Source: JAAZHK01 sp964536075
Lineage (GTDB): Bacteria; Bacillota_I; Bacilli_A; RF39; UBA660
Direction: 5' to 3'
NCBI GenBank assembly: GCA_964536075.1
Contig: CAZHWO010000025.1
Span: 1 to 11,910 of the forward strand
DNA: 11,910 nucleotides
Under the pieces are notes generated by a model, which worked only from the letters and a program-made list of their open reading frames with translations, searched no databases and was not told where the DNA came from. Every line of letters begins with the position of its first letter. The first letter of the stretch is position 1. This document shows positions 5,817 to 11,910 of this stretch, piece after piece. Both the position numbers and the translations under genes were made by a program.

Positions 5817-7985
5817 TTAGTAAGCTTTTTTCTGTTTTGTTTTTAATGGTGGTTTAGTTTCTAACAGACCATCTTTTTTTTCAATCCCAAAATTAATCGT
5901 TAGATTATTTTTAGAGGCCGCCACTACTCTCAAATTTACCGGATCACCAACACAGATAATTTGATGCGTTTTCCTGCCCATCATCCGAATGTTTTTACTA
6001 TCATAGGTAAAGAAATCACCTTCAATATCACCAAGATCAATTTTTCCAATAACGCCATCCTTTGTGCGAGCCATCATGCCATATTGGTTAATCCTGCTTA
6101 TATTACCTAAGAAGTATTCCCCAATATGATCCTCCATATATTGAGCCATTTTAAACATTTCAGCATCTAATTGAGCTGCATCAGATTCACGCTCTTTATA
6201 AGAAGCATGGACACATAAATCTTTCAAGGAAGTAGCTAATTTTGTAATTTCTTCATCAGTCATTTGTAAATTCTGATACTTTTTTACCAAAGTATGAACA
6301 GCTAAATCGGGTAATCTCCTAATTGGAGAAGTAAAATGTGTATAAAAGTCTAACGCTAATCCAAAATGTCCCTTAGACTCCGGCTCATATCGCGCCTTTT
6401 TCATACTATGTAAAACCATATCGGAAAGAATTGGATATTTTTCCGAATCAGATAACTGCTCCAAAAGATTTTGAATATATTTAGGGGTTAAATTATCTTC
6501 TTTCTTTAGCTTAAAGCCTAACTGTGAGATAAACTCAATCAATTCGGACACCTTAATAGGATCTGGTTTTTCATGAATACGATAAATAAACGGTAACCCC
6601 ATCCAATAAACATAGTTCGCTACACTTTCATTAGCTGCCAGCATAAAGTTTTCAATTAATTCTTCTGCTTTATCATGATTTCGAGCTTCAAAATCAACCG
6701 GACAACCATTATCGTTTACTTTAATCGTTATTTCAGTATTATTAAAATCAATAAAGCCTCGATTCTTTTTAGCAGTACTCATAATAGTCGAGAGTTTATT
6801 CATTATTTTTAACTCATCCACAAACTCCTGGTACCCTTCAGGAACACTTCGATCATATAAAATTTCATTAACTTCTTCATAGGTCATTCTCTTTTTAGAA
6901 TTAATTACACTTGGGAAAATATCATAGCCTAATATTTTACCACTAGCGTCTATTTCCATTTCACAAGTTAAAGCTAAACGATCAACCCCTTGATTTAGAG
7001 AGCATATGCCATTAGATAATTGATGAGGCAACATGGGAATAACCGAATTAATTAAATAAACACTAGTTCCACGACTATAAGCAGATGTAAATAAAGCTGT
7101 ATTCTCTTTAACATAATGAGAAACATCCGCAATATGTACCCCAAGTTTACAATGACCATTATCCATTTCATCAACAGAAATTCCATCATCATAATCCATA
7201 GCATACTTACCATCAATGGTAAAAATTTTTTTATCTCGTAAATCTTTTCTTCCAACTAAATCTTCTTCTAATACATGGTCTGGAATACTTTCCAATTCTT
7301 TCAAAACTTCCTCGGAAAATTCAACTTCGATACCATGGGAATAAGCAATTGTTTTAATATCAATATCTGGATCATCTCGATGACCAATGACTTTAACAAA
7401 ATCAGAACGATAAGTAATTTTTTCCGAATCATAAAATAAATTTATTAAAACTCGATCACCATCTACAAGCTTTAATAATTTTGTTTTATTAACATCTAAA
7501 TCATATGGTTTAGTCCCATCACAAGGAACTAAGATATTTTTACCTTTAATAGTGCGACATTCACATACTAAATTTATATTTTTTCGATCAATAATCTTTT
7601 TTACCATTCCAGTAATACGATTATTATCATCATAAGTAGTATTAGTAACAATAACGGTATCATCAGTAATTGCATTATTTAATTGATCATTAGCAATAAA
7701 AATACGATAATCATCAATAGTATCAACAAAACCATTACCATTTTTTGATACATAAATTTTTCCTTGGACTAAATCAGCTTTTTTAGGAAATAATGAATAT
7801 TCACTATCATCATCTAAATATAGAATACCCTGTAACTCTAAATTTCGTACTGCTTCTTTTAATTGTTTTGTATCTCCTTCTCCGTGAATTTTTAATTCCC
7901 TTTTTAATCTTTCAAAGTTATAATTTCTTCCTGTTTCATTAAAAAATTTCGTAACAGCGTCTTCTAATACTGCCAACAAGACCAC
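5817..7985 (-). CDS. rnr: Ribonuclease R
   Basis: RNase R is the processive 3'-5' exoribonuclease that degrades structured RNA, works in rRNA quality control and partners tmRNA in ribosome rescue. The 722 residues show the usual order: an N-terminal winged-helix-like region (about 5-65), two cold-shock-like domains (about 73-200), the RNB catalytic domain from about 245 (GRKDLRD at 245-251), a C-terminal S1 domain (about 622-702) and a Lys-rich tail. The four catalytic Asp are present: D258, D264, D266, D267 in 'TIDGKYAMDYDDG'. The start is unsure: GTG at 7985 follows TAAGGTAGG closely, but TTG at 7979 or 7976 may suit that site better. No strong promoter is seen; TTGCTT and TAGTAA around 8002-8031 with an 18-base spacer is only a weak candidate. 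Confidence 0.96.
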   Translation of the reverse strand: MVLLAVLEDAVTKFFNETGRNYNFERLKRELKIHGEGDTKQLKEAVRNLELQGILYLDDDSEYSLFPKKADLVQGKIYVSKNGNGFVDTIDDYRIFIANDQLNNAITDDTVIVTNTTYDDNNRITGMVKKIIDRKNINLVCECRTIKGKNILVPCDGTKPYDLDVNKTKLLKLVDGDRVLINLFYDSEKITYRSDFVKVIGHRDDPDIDIKTIAYSHGIEVEFSEEVLKELESIPDHVLEEDLVGRKDLRDKKIFTIDGKYAMDYDDGISVDEMDNGHCKLGVHIADVSHYVKENTALFTSAYSRGTSVYLINSVIPMLPHQLSNGICSLNQGVDRLALTCEMEIDASGKILGYDIFPSVINSKKRMTYEEVNEILYDRSVPEGYQEFVDELKIMNKLSTIMSTAKKNRGFIDFNNTEITIKVNDNGCPVDFEARNHDKAEELIENFMLAANESVANYVYWMGLPFIYRIHEKPDPIKVSELIEFISQLGFKLKKEDNLTPKYIQNLLEQLSDSEKYPILSDMVLHSMKKARYEPESKGHFGLALDFYTHFTSPIRRLPDLAVHTLVKKYQNLQMTDEEITKLATSLKDLCVHASYKERESDAAQLDAEMFKMAQYMEDHIGEYFLGNISRINQYGMMARTKDGVIGKIDLGDIEGDFFTYDSKNIRMMGRKTHQIICVGDPVNLRVVAASKNNLTINFGIEKKDGLLETKPPLKTKQKKAY

Positions 7986-8050
7986 CCTACCTTAATTTAA
8001 TCTTACTATGCTCTCTACAATAAGTAAAGCAACTTAACACTATTTAACAC

Positions 8051-8084
8051 AAAAAAAGAAATTTCTTTTAAAATTTCTTTTTTT
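8051..8084 (-). terminator. Terminator of the rubrerythrin gene
   Basis: A perfect 14-bp inverted repeat (8051-8064 with 8071-8084) around a 6-base loop, ending in seven T on the minus strand. It lies 24 bases after the rubrerythrin stop. Confidence 0.8.
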
Positions 8085-8108
8085 CTTTATCATTTTAGTC
8101 TATAATGT

Positions 8109-8648
8109 CTAATAATTATCAGCTCTTAACTCCATATAACTTTCTGGGTGTTCACATACTGGGCATACTTTTAGAGCATCTTTGCCATAGTAAACATGAC
8201 CACAATTACGACATATCCAAATTACTTCTTCATTTTTATGAAATACTTCATTATTTTCAATATTAGCTAATAGTTTTTTATATCTTTCTTCATGGGTCTT
8301 TTCAATTTCAGCTACTTTAGCAAACAACTGCGCGATTTGATCAAAACCTTCTTCTTTAGCCACTTGCGCAAATTCTTTATACATTTCTGTCCATTCATAA
8401 TGTTCTCCTTCAGCAGCATCTTTTAAATTCGTCATCGTATCTGGCACAGACCCACCATATAAAAACTTAAACCATAATTTAGCATGTTCCTTTTCATTAT
8501 TAGCTGTTTCTTCAAAGATACCAGCAATTTGCTCATATCCATCTTTCCGAGCTTTTGAAGCATAATAAGTATATTTATTTCTTGCCCCACTTTCACCGGC
8601 AAAAGCCTTTAGTAAATTAGCCTCTGTTTTACTTCCTTTTAATTCCAT
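8109..8648 (-). CDS. rbr: Rubrerythrin
   Basis: Rubrerythrin is a cytoplasmic non-haem iron peroxidase that reduces hydrogen peroxide, typical of anaerobes and microaerophiles. The 179 residues form a four-helix ferritin-like domain (1-130) and a C-terminal rubredoxin domain. The diiron ligands fit the classic pattern: E19, E52 and H55 (in NEKEH), E82 and E85, E116 and H119 (in EIEKTHEER). The rubredoxin iron is held by C146, C149, C162 and C165. The start ATG has AAGGGAG 8 bases upstream. A weak promoter may overlap the end of the preceding Cys-rich gene (TACAAT near 8700). The partner reductase is not in the window. Confidence 0.96.
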   Translation of the reverse strand: MELKGSKTEANLLKAFAGESGARNKYTYYASKARKDGYEQIAGIFEETANNEKEHAKLWFKFLYGGSVPDTMTNLKDAAEGEHYEWTEMYKEFAQVAKEEGFDQIAQLFAKVAEIEKTHEERYKKLLANIENNEVFHKNEEVIWICRNCGHVYYGKDALKVCPVCEHPESYMELRADNY

Positions 8649-8708
8649 ATTTCTATCTCCCTTCTTTTTTATTTCTGGTTTAATTCAACTACTCTTTTTA
8701 TATTGTAG

Positions 8709-9113
8709 TCAATCTCTTTTGCGCTTAATCTTCTGAAGTTCATCAGCCTCTTCAGTGCTATTTGCACCAAAATAAGCCATTCTTAACGATTCAGCCATAT
8801 CGTCTCGTAAAGATTTAGGTACCGGTCTAGCTTTTTCATCCTGGTAGTTTTTACATCCTGTTACTAAAAATTCAACCAATCGTTTTTTATCTCTAATTAT
8901 TTGCTGACCATCAGTAATAAAAGCGTATGCTGAAATACGTTTTTTATGTACATCACTAACTTTTATACATTTTACAGACGATAGATTGGCGCAATGACTA
9001 CATAAATGCACCTTAGTACTTGGTACTAATGGTAACTTAATATAATCTTCTTTTGTTGTTATATTTCCATCTTTTTTAGTAATAATTACTACTTTAGTTA
9101 AATTATCAGCCAT
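8709..9113 (-). CDS. Small Cys-rich hypothetical protein, likely zinc-binding
   Basis: I do not recognise the family. The 134-residue protein is basic and without membrane segments. It carries H36-x-C38-x2-C41-x7-C49 and a later C87, enough to hold one zinc ion; 'LCSHCANLSSVKC' looks like a zinc knuckle. The C-terminal third is highly charged (many K, R, E) and ends 'KIKRKRD', which would suit nucleic acid or ribosome binding; this is inference. The ATG at 9113 has AGGGTGAGG upstream with a short 4-base spacing, and an extended -10 box lies 19 bases before it. It lies 41 bases after the ABC permease and 60 before rubrerythrin, with no clear terminator on either side. Confidence 0.8.
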   Translation of the reverse strand: MADNLTKVVIITKKDGNITTKEDYIKLPLVPSTKVHLCSHCANLSSVKCIKVSDVHKKRISAYAFITDGQQIIRDKKRLVEFLVTGCKNYQDEKARPVPKSLRDDMAESLRMAYFGANSTEEADELQKIKRKRD

Positions 9114-9132
9114 TAAACCTCACCCTATTACA

Positions 9133-9141
9133 ATTATATCA
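9133..9141 (-). promoter_or_regulatory. Extended -10 promoter of the Cys-rich gene
   Basis: TGATATAAT on the minus strand, ending 19 bases before the ATG. No good -35 is visible, so it rests on the extended TG. Read-through from the ABC genes is also possible. Confidence 0.5.
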
Positions 9142-9154
9142 TATTTGTTTATTA

Positions 9155-9907
9155 TTAATTAAACTTTTTTCTCTTAAAACGCGATAATGTTAAAAACCAA
9201 AAAACTAAAGCGTAAATAAGCACAATTAATAAATATAGCCAAAAACCATTAAAGGTTAATGCTTCTTTATTTAAAATAGCCCGACCAACAATAACATTGG
9301 GATAAAAAGGCAAAAATTTACATATGGTACCTAACCTACCCAGAGTATCTAGTGGCACCCAGGCCCCTCCTAAAAAGGCAATGATATTAATAATAATGGA
9401 CGAAATACCTGAAGCCGCCTTATCACTAAAAGTAATTCCCACTAATATTCCTAATAATACCATTAAGATAATCATTGGTAAAGATAATAATAACAATAAA
9501 CCAATGGCCAAAATACTAAGATTAATATCCACAATACTACCAATGATTACTGACACTATACAACAAAGAACTATTTGTATATAAGCAATAATCATTCCTG
9601 GCAACATATACCCAAGAATAAAATCTGTTATTTTCATCGGTGAAGAATAAAGTCTATCTAAAAAAGATAAAGTTTTATCCTTTGATACTAATATAGCCAT
9701 ATATAACATTACAAAAGATAACGAAAATGTCATTATTCCCGGCATTAAAATATTAATATTAAACCAAGGAATACTCATCGCTGAATAATGGTTAATGGCT
9801 TGAAAAATTAAAAGCATTATAATCGGAAAAACAAAGCAAAAAATCAAACTTAGTGGATCACGTAATATTTCTTTAACATTTCTTTTCGCAAAGGTAATAA
9901 TTTTCAT
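9155..9907 (-). CDS. ABC-2 type transporter permease
   Basis: This is the membrane half of an ABC exporter. The 250 residues form the usual six-helix ABC-2 topology (helices at about 23-43, 55-75, 99-121, 133-158, 166-186 and 221-242), with the family's characteristic pattern of an N-terminal 'RNVKEILRDP' amphipathic start, a 'LDRLYSSPM' cytoplasmic segment and a 'GGAWVPLDTLG' loop before the last helices. The ATG overlaps the ATPase stop as ATGA, so the two are translationally coupled. The substrate cannot be read from sequence; such pairs export drugs, antimicrobial peptides or lipid-linked molecules. Confidence 0.93.
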   Translation of the reverse strand: MKIITFAKRNVKEILRDPLSLIFCFVFPIIMLLIFQAINHYSAMSIPWFNINILMPGIMTFSLSFVMLYMAILVSKDKTLSFLDRLYSSPMKITDFILGYMLPGMIIAYIQIVLCCIVSVIIGSIVDINLSILAIGLLLLLSLPMIILMVLLGILVGITFSDKAASGISSIIINIIAFLGGAWVPLDTLGRLGTICKFLPFYPNVIVGRAILNKEALTFNGFWLYLLIVLIYALVFWFLTLSRFKRKKFN

Positions 9908-10626
9908 TTTTGTCCCTCACTTGCAAGATTAACAAAAGCATCTTCAAAGTTTTTCGCATGAGCTTTTTTAATCAATTCTTTACTTGTACCAACTTCAATT
10001 AATTGACCATTAGCAATAATACCAATTCGATCAGATAATTTTTCTGCCTCTTCCATGTAATGCGTTGTTAAAATAAGCGTTGTCTTACCTTTTAATTTCT
10101 CAATTATTTGCCATAGTTCTCTACGCGCTAAGACATCTAATCCCAACGTCGGTTCATCTAAAAATAAAACTTTAGGTTCGGTAATCAAAGCCATAGCAAT
10201 AGAAAGCCTTCTTTGATATCCTCCAGATAACTTTCTAGCTATTTTATTTTTTACCGATTCTAATGCAAACTGATTCAAAATATTATTAACCTTTTTAGCT
10301 ATATCATTAAGTTCATAAATGCCAGCTATAAACGTTAGGTTTTCTCTAACTGATAAATTAAGCGCAATTGCTGTCTCCTGCGGAGATACATTGATTATCT
10401 TTTTTATTTTGTCTAAATCAGTATTTATACTATTATCTAATATTAAAGCATCACCACTAGTTGGTCTAATTAAACAGGTTAACATTTTAATAATTGTTGT
10501 TTTACCTGCTCCATTAACTCCTAATAATGAGAACAGTTCCCCCTGCTTAATTTCTAAATTTAAAGCATTAACCGCCACAATATCATCATATTTTTTTGTT
10601 AAATTATTTATTTTTATAGCATCCAT
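9904..10626 (-). CDS. ABC-2 type transporter ATP-binding protein
   Basis: This is the ATPase half of the exporter with the following gene. Numbered from the chosen start (240 aa): Walker A GVNGAGKTT at 36-44, Q-loop Q83, signature LSGGYQ at 133-138, Walker B VLFLDEP at 153-159 and switch histidine H189, all intact. The frame allows an ATG at 10641, but I choose 10626: a GGAG lies 9 bases before it, while 10641 has no ribosome binding site and coincides with the expected transcription start of the -10 at 10648-10653. The gene ends in TGA within an ATGA overlap, which shows UGA is a stop here. Confidence 0.93.
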   Translation of the reverse strand: MDAIKINNLTKKYDDIVAVNALNLEIKQGELFSLLGVNGAGKTTIIKMLTCLIRPTSGDALILDNSINTDLDKIKKIINVSPQETAIALNLSVRENLTFIAGIYELNDIAKKVNNILNQFALESVKNKIARKLSGGYQRRLSIAMALITEPKVLFLDEPTLGLDVLARRELWQIIEKLKGKTTLILTTHYMEEAEKLSDRIGIIANGQLIEVGTSKELIKKAHAKNFEDAFVNLASEGQK

Positions 10627-10647
10627 ATTATTAATCTCCATACTATT

Positions 10648-10656
10648 ATTATATCA
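10648..10656 (-). promoter_or_regulatory. Extended -10 promoter of the ABC operon
   Basis: TGATATAAT on the minus strand, 21 bases before the chosen ATG. The T-tract of the preceding terminator occupies the spacer region, and no -35 is seen. Confidence 0.55.
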
Positions 10657-10687
10657 CAAAAAAAGAATCAACCCAGGGTTATTTCTT
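10657..10687 (-). terminator. Terminator of the 35-aa gene
   Basis: On the minus strand AGAAAT-AACC, loop CTG, GGTT-GATTCT, then seven T. The pairing has one A-A mismatch. The stop codon of the small gene (10679-10681) lies in the stem, and the T-tract runs into the -10 of the ABC operon. Confidence 0.65.
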
Positions 10688-10786
10688 TTTACTTTTTTTA
10701 CTATTTACTATTTTAACTTTACGCCCAATTTTCTTTTCAAATTTTGACTTTACGCCTTCTGGCAATTCTTGTTTATAAACTCGCAC
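10679..10786 (-). CDS. Very basic 35-aa small protein
   Basis: This short frame starts with GTG at 10784-10786, preceded at 7 bases by a perfect AGGAGG, and ends with TAA at 10679-10681. The product begins 'MRVYKQELPEGVKSKFEKKI' and ends with a Lys-rich tail, giving about 15 Lys/Arg in 35 residues. It has its own extended -10 upstream and its own terminator, so it is a complete unit. I do not recognise the family; size and charge would suit an rRNA- or ribosome-bound peptide. It is unlike ribosomal proteins L34 or L36, and has no cysteine. The strong ribosome binding site and flanking signals make it more than a chance frame. Confidence 0.72.
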   Translation of the reverse strand: MRVYKQELPEGVKSKFEKKIGRKVKIVNSKKSKKK

Positions 10787-10810
10787 TTTTAATCCTCCTA
10801 ATCTTTATAT

Positions 10811-10819
10811 ATTATATCA
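10811..10819 (-). promoter_or_regulatory. Extended -10 promoter of the 35-aa gene
   Basis: TGATATAAT on the minus strand, 24 bases before the GTG. The box overlaps the TAA stop of the 83-aa gene (10812-10814). No clear -35 is seen. Confidence 0.5.
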
Positions 10820-11063
10820 TATTTTTTATTATTTGAATTTTTTCTTTAAAATTATCAAAACTTTTTAGATAAATTTTTTCAATATAACTGGAATTACTTA
10901 TTTTTCTAGTTATTTTTAAATCATAACTAGAAATTATATTTAAGTTAACATTAAAATTACTAATAATTTTTAATAATTCTTTTGAGAATCTTTTGGATGT
11001 TAATTCTCCCTTAAAAAATAAAGCTATCACCTCATCCTCTGAACTTTTATTTAATATCTTCAT
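10812..11063 (-). CDS. Hypothetical protein, 83 aa
   Basis: I do not recognise this protein. It is basic, without cysteine or membrane segments, and rich in Ile, Lys, Ser and Asn. The alternation 'NFNVNLNIISSYDLKITRKI' looks like two beta strands, and helices are likely at both ends. The ATG at 11063 has a GAGG 7 bases upstream, and a TGTTATAAT box 17 bases before it. It follows the CYTH gene by 62 bases. Its stop overlaps the promoter of the 35-aa gene. The ribosome binding site supports a real gene, but codon content is so AT-rich that some doubt remains. Confidence 0.65.
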   Translation of the reverse strand: MKILNKSSEDEVIALFFKGELTSKRFSKELLKIISNFNVNLNIISSYDLKITRKISNSSYIEKIYLKSFDNFKEKIQIIKNMI

Positions 11064-11080
11064 ATTATTACCTCATCCAC

Positions 11081-11089
11081 ATTATAACA
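11081..11089 (-). promoter_or_regulatory. Extended -10 promoter of the 83-aa gene
   Basis: TGTTATAAT on the minus strand, 17 bases before the ATG and directly after a run of seven T. No consensus -35 is seen at 17 bases. Confidence 0.5.
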
Positions 11090-11125
11090 AAAAAACTTGA
11101 TACATTTGTGCCAAATTTTATGTAA

Positions 11126-11758
11126 TTATTCAATGACTTCTGGCATTGGTAAATCAAAAGTAACATGGTTAAATATTTCAACATTTTGGCTTTTACATAA
11201 TTCAATATATTTATCGTCCCAAGAAAGTCGATATGCCTTTTTAATATCAAGTTGAAGAATATCTAACCATTTTTTTATTATTTCTCTAGGATTTCCATCT
11301 TCACTTTTATTTTCTATTTCAAGAGCAATTCCGAACGGATACTCATCTATTGAAATTTCTATTTCATCATTATAGAAAATTGTTCGATATCTTTCGTAAC
11401 TTTCTACATCTTTCATTTTTAATACACTATTAATTAAAAACATAAGATTATCATATTCTTCATGTTTTATTGATAGTTCAACTTCTTCTTCTTTGTTTAT
11501 ATCAGTTTCTGTAGTGACGGGAATTCTTCTTTTCCAACTAATTTTACATTTAGAATCAGACTCACTTTTAGTTATTCTAATTCTAAATCTTCCGTCTATT
11601 TCTTTAGTGTAGAAACTCATATCTGAACTAGGATGGTCAAATTGACTTGTTTTTTCATAACATCTTTCTCCTACAACCAGACCTTCTGTTCCTTTTAGTT
11701 TATTAATTATTTTTTCCAAATCTTTTTTTGGATAATAATATCTTACTTCATATTCCAT
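11126..11758 (-). CDS. CYTH-domain (triphosphate tunnel) protein
   Basis: CYTH proteins form a beta-barrel tunnel lined with acidic and basic residues that binds a triphosphate and divalent metals; members include class IV adenylate cyclases, thiamine triphosphatases and tripolyphosphatases. The 210 residues start with 'MEYEVR', matching the N-terminal ExExK signature with R6 in place of Lys. Further tunnel-type strands follow: RFRIRI (57-62), KCKISWKRR (70-78), EEEVELSI (90-97), YERYRTIFY (121-129), EIEISIDEY (132-140) and ALEIEN (145-150), with alternating charged residues as expected. The ATG at 11758 has AGGTGA 4 bases upstream. Substrate cannot be assigned; polyphosphate or nucleoside triphosphate are both possible. 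Confidence 0.88.
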   Translation of the reverse strand: MEYEVRYYYPKKDLEKIINKLKGTEGLVVGERCYEKTSQFDHPSSDMSFYTKEIDGRFRIRITKSESDSKCKISWKRRIPVTTETDINKEEEVELSIKHEEYDNLMFLINSVLKMKDVESYERYRTIFYNDEIEISIDEYPFGIALEIENKSEDGNPREIIKKWLDILQLDIKKAYRLSWDDKYIELCKSQNVEIFNHVTFDLPMPEVIE

Positions 11759-11774
11759 TGTATCACCTATTTAC

Positions 11775-11783
11775 ATTATAACA
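11775..11783 (-). promoter_or_regulatory. Extended -10 promoter of the CYTH gene
   Basis: TGTTATAAT on the minus strand, 16 bases before the ATG. It starts directly after the T-tract of the upstream hairpin. Confidence 0.5.
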
Positions 11784-11784
11784 G

Positions 11785-11818
11785 AAAACACGAAACATTT
11801 TAATTATTCCGTGCTTTT
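11785..11818 (-). terminator. Probable terminator after tRNA-Trp
   Basis: On the minus strand, 11805-11818 pairs with 11785-11797 over 13 base pairs (two G-U) with one bulged G and a 7-base loop (11798-11804), ending in four T. The T-tract is short, so termination may be incomplete. Confidence 0.55.
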
Positions 11819-11826
11819 ATATTAAA

Positions 11827-11843
11827 TTCCCAAAAGCTGGGAA
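11827..11843 (-). other. Hairpin in the tRNA-Trp trailer
   Basis: TTCCCA pairs with TGGGAA (six pairs, 5-base loop), 13 bases after the tRNA end, followed on the minus strand by TTTAAT rather than a clean T-run. It may be a weak first terminator or a 3' processing signal. Confidence 0.4.
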
Positions 11844-11855
11844 CCTCTTTTATAA

Positions 11856-11910
11856 TGGCAGGGGTAGAGAGAATCGAACTCCCATCAGCGGTTTTGGAGA
11901 CCGTTATTCT
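11856..11910 (-). tRNA. trnW: tRNA-Trp (CCA anticodon), 3' part, cut by window end
   Basis: On the minus strand the last 55 bases are visible: anticodon stem ACGGU/ACCGC with loop CUCCAAA (anticodon CCA), a four-base variable region, T arm GGGAG-UUCGAUU-CUCUC, the 3' acceptor strand UACCCCU, discriminator G and an encoded CCA (11856-11858). The 5' acceptor strand and D arm lie beyond the window. The anticodon stem has an A27-C43 mismatch at its outer end. It decodes UGG, in line with UGA acting as stop here. Confidence 0.93.

Noticed and set aside
7052..7255. 67-aa minus-strand frame inside rnr
   Set aside because: It overlaps the catalytic domain of RNase R in another frame, with low-complexity Met/Leu/Ile content.
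10627..10641. ATG at 10641 as start of the ABC ATPase
   Set aside because: No upstream ribosome binding site and it coincides with the expected transcription start; its ATGGAG instead supplies the GGAG for the ATG at 10626.
11068..11250. 60-aa frame overlapping the end of the CYTH gene
   Set aside because: Mostly inside the CYTH gene in another frame, without a ribosome binding site.
1..11910. CRISPR array, insertion sequence, prophage or toxin-antitoxin island
   Set aside because: No spaced direct repeats, no transposase or integrase, and no paired toxin-antitoxin genes; the content is mostly housekeeping.

Overview
The window is a compact stretch of an AT-rich, low-GC Gram-positive-type chromosome (Bacillota, probably a small-genome lineage of the Bacilli; this placement is inference). 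The pointers are RNase J, RNase Y and RNase R, strong GGAGG-type ribosome binding sites, perfect TTGACA/TATAAT promoters, and a rubrerythrin that suggests an anaerobic or microaerophilic life. UGA is read as stop: the ABC ATPase ends in TGA inside an ATGA overlap, Trp is TGG, and a tRNA-Trp with anticodon CCA lies at the right edge. This is therefore the standard bacterial code, not a mycoplasma code.

Layout. Plus strand, left edge: the last 112 residues of RNase J (1-339). Minus strand: a 310-aa protein of unknown function (336-1268), RNase Y (1336-2886), a 305-aa membrane protein (3003-3920) overlapping the end of a family I inorganic pyrophosphatase (3913-4413). Plus strand: a noncoding block (about 4555-5172) that I identify as OLE RNA (Ornate, Large, Extremophilic), followed by its membrane partner OapA (5215-5787). 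Minus strand again: RNase R (5817-7985), rubrerythrin (8109-8648), a small Cys-rich protein (8709-9113), a two-gene ABC-2 exporter (9155-10626), a 35-aa very basic small protein (10679-10786), an 83-aa unknown (10812-11063), a CYTH-domain protein (11126-11758) and the 3' part of tRNA-Trp (11856-11910).

The main item is the OLE RNA plus oapA module. OLE RNA is one of the largest structured bacterial RNAs. With OapA it forms a membrane-associated ribonucleoprotein, best studied in Halalkalibacterium (Bacillus) halodurans, where loss gives sensitivity to cold, short-chain alcohols and magnesium. Here the RNA has a perfect-consensus promoter with an extended -10, a closing helix that pairs its two ends, several GNRA-tetraloop hairpins and a terminator. 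oapA follows with what looks like its own promoter, so RNA and protein may be made separately.

Genome style. Intergenic gaps are tiny and layered. Terminator T-tracts run directly into the -35 or -10 of the next promoter, a -10 box overlaps a stop codon, and two convergent genes have both stop codons in the loop of one shared terminator. Many promoters carry TGNTATAAT and lie only about 16-24 bases from the start codon, giving very short leaders. Most genes here look like single-gene transcription units. The clear co-transcribed pairs are ppa with the 305-aa membrane protein, and the ABC ATPase with its permease.
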